A stretch of 28,398 nucleotides of DNA from a virus: positions 1 through 28,398 of the IMG/VR virus record IMGVR_UViG_3300034106_002424; one strand, 5' to 3'. Of the stretch, positions 27,966 through 28,398 are shown in pieces (the stretch's first letter is position 1; each line of letters begins with the position of its first letter). A model generated the notes under the pieces. It did not search any database. It saw nothing but the letters and a program-made list of their open reading frames with translations, and was not told where the DNA came from. Position numbers and translations under genes: made by a program.

Positions 27966-28398
27966 TGTTGCCCCCACTGTTGGGACATAGCAGCAGCGAT
28001 GCCAGCATAGGTGGCACTACGGATCTTCCAGCGATCAGGCGACGGGGGCAGTTTCCAGATACGCTGTTCACGACCACTGACAACATCCGTCGGGGTCAAC
28101 AGAGGCAGACCCTTCAACCATAAGCATGTTGCCTTTGTCTCACCATGCCCAAACATCCACGGTTGAATCACTTGGTCGGGTTTGCGGATACGGGATGAAA
28201 TGATGGAAACAGGGTTTTCAATGCAGATACGGGGTATCGGAGCACCCATTAGAAGACGAACAAAGTCTAGTGCTTCCTGCTGCTGCTGCACCTTATCTTT
28301 GAACCATCTTGCACCACTGACGGCAAGATGGGTACATGGAGGATGAGCAATCATCATGTCCCAGCCGTCACCAATGATGTCTGTCACATCCCCTTGAT
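27962..28398 (-). CDS. Phage DNA methyltransferase-like protein, N-terminus outside window
   Basis: The frame is open to the right edge, reading QGDVTDIIGDGWDMMIAHPP before the rest, so the first part is cut off. The family (from memory, often annotated as DNA cytosine methyltransferase or hypothetical) starts with a short Rossmann-like segment and contains HPPCTHLAVSGARWF and ICIENPV, which look like altered methyltransferase motifs IV (PPC in place of PCQ) and VI (ENP in place of ENV), then KATCLWLKGLPLL and WKLPPSPDRW. At least 145 residues. If it is a methyltransferase, its target is unknown. Overlaps the next gene by ATGA. Confidence 0.82.
   Translation of the reverse strand, partial: QGDVTDIIGDGWDMMIAHPPCTHLAVSGARWFKDKVQQQQEALDFVRLLMGAPIPRICIENPVSIISSRIRKPDQVIQPWMFGHGETKATCLWLKGLPLLTPTDVVSGREQRIWKLPPSPDRWKIRSATYAGIAAAMSQQWGQQ

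Overview
The window reads as part of a tailed bacteriophage genome, most likely a podovirus-like phage with T7-type replication, or a prophage of one. On the + strand (1-8504) it carries the end of a GH24 endolysin followed by large, Ala/Gln-rich, coiled-coil proteins that look like internal virion (DNA ejection) proteins. On the - strand (8554-28398) it carries a long, tightly packed early/middle gene block. Several early proteins resemble those of phages of freshwater and soil Burkholderiales-type bacteria, so a betaproteobacterial host is a reasonable inference but not proven. No T7-type RNA polymerase, terminase, portal or capsid gene lies in the window.

The two transcription directions converge at about 8504-8557, where a perfect 8-bp hairpin with T-runs on both sides looks like a bidirectional terminator. 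Next to it are three - strand tRNA genes, Arg(TCT), Thr(TGT) and Leu(TAA), each with an encoded CCA. The Leu tRNA has a class-I-like short variable loop. Leftward transcription, read from 28398 down to 8554, passes through these groups: (a) a methyltransferase-like protein cut by the window edge, a 25-residue membrane peptide and a 20-bp hairpin repeat array; (b) many small early genes, DUF932 and a GC-rich cassette that looks recently acquired; (c) a tyrosine integrase; (d) replication genes: primase-helicase, family A DNA polymerase, a probable single-stranded DNA-binding protein and a FEN-type exonuclease; (e) DUF3310 and HNH proteins; (f) nucleotide metabolism and DNA modification genes: ThyX, C5 cytosine methyltransferase, a MazG-like protein and the B12-dependent ribonucleotide reductase NrdJ; (g) PhoH and small genes, then the tRNAs.

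Most - strand genes are translationally coupled through ATGA, GTGA or TGATG overlaps, and this pattern supports about ten genes too short for standard gene finding. Four of these encode single-helix membrane peptides. NrdJ, MazG, ThyX and PhoH form the usual set that supports dNTP supply and host takeover in aquatic phages. The polymerase, helicase, SSB and exonuclease form a T7-like replisome, and the integrase suggests that lysogeny is possible.

The most striking feature is at 12841-13723. The cytosine methyltransferase gene overlaps, almost end to end on the same strand, a second 292-codon open frame. That second frame has protein-like motifs and its own ATGA coupling to the next gene. Other points of interest are a perfect 12-bp in-frame minisatellite (Pro-Ala tract) in a virion protein, a broken third copy of a small paralogous gene family at 19694-19717, and a DNA polymerase with Tyr at the '762' position next to an integrase.
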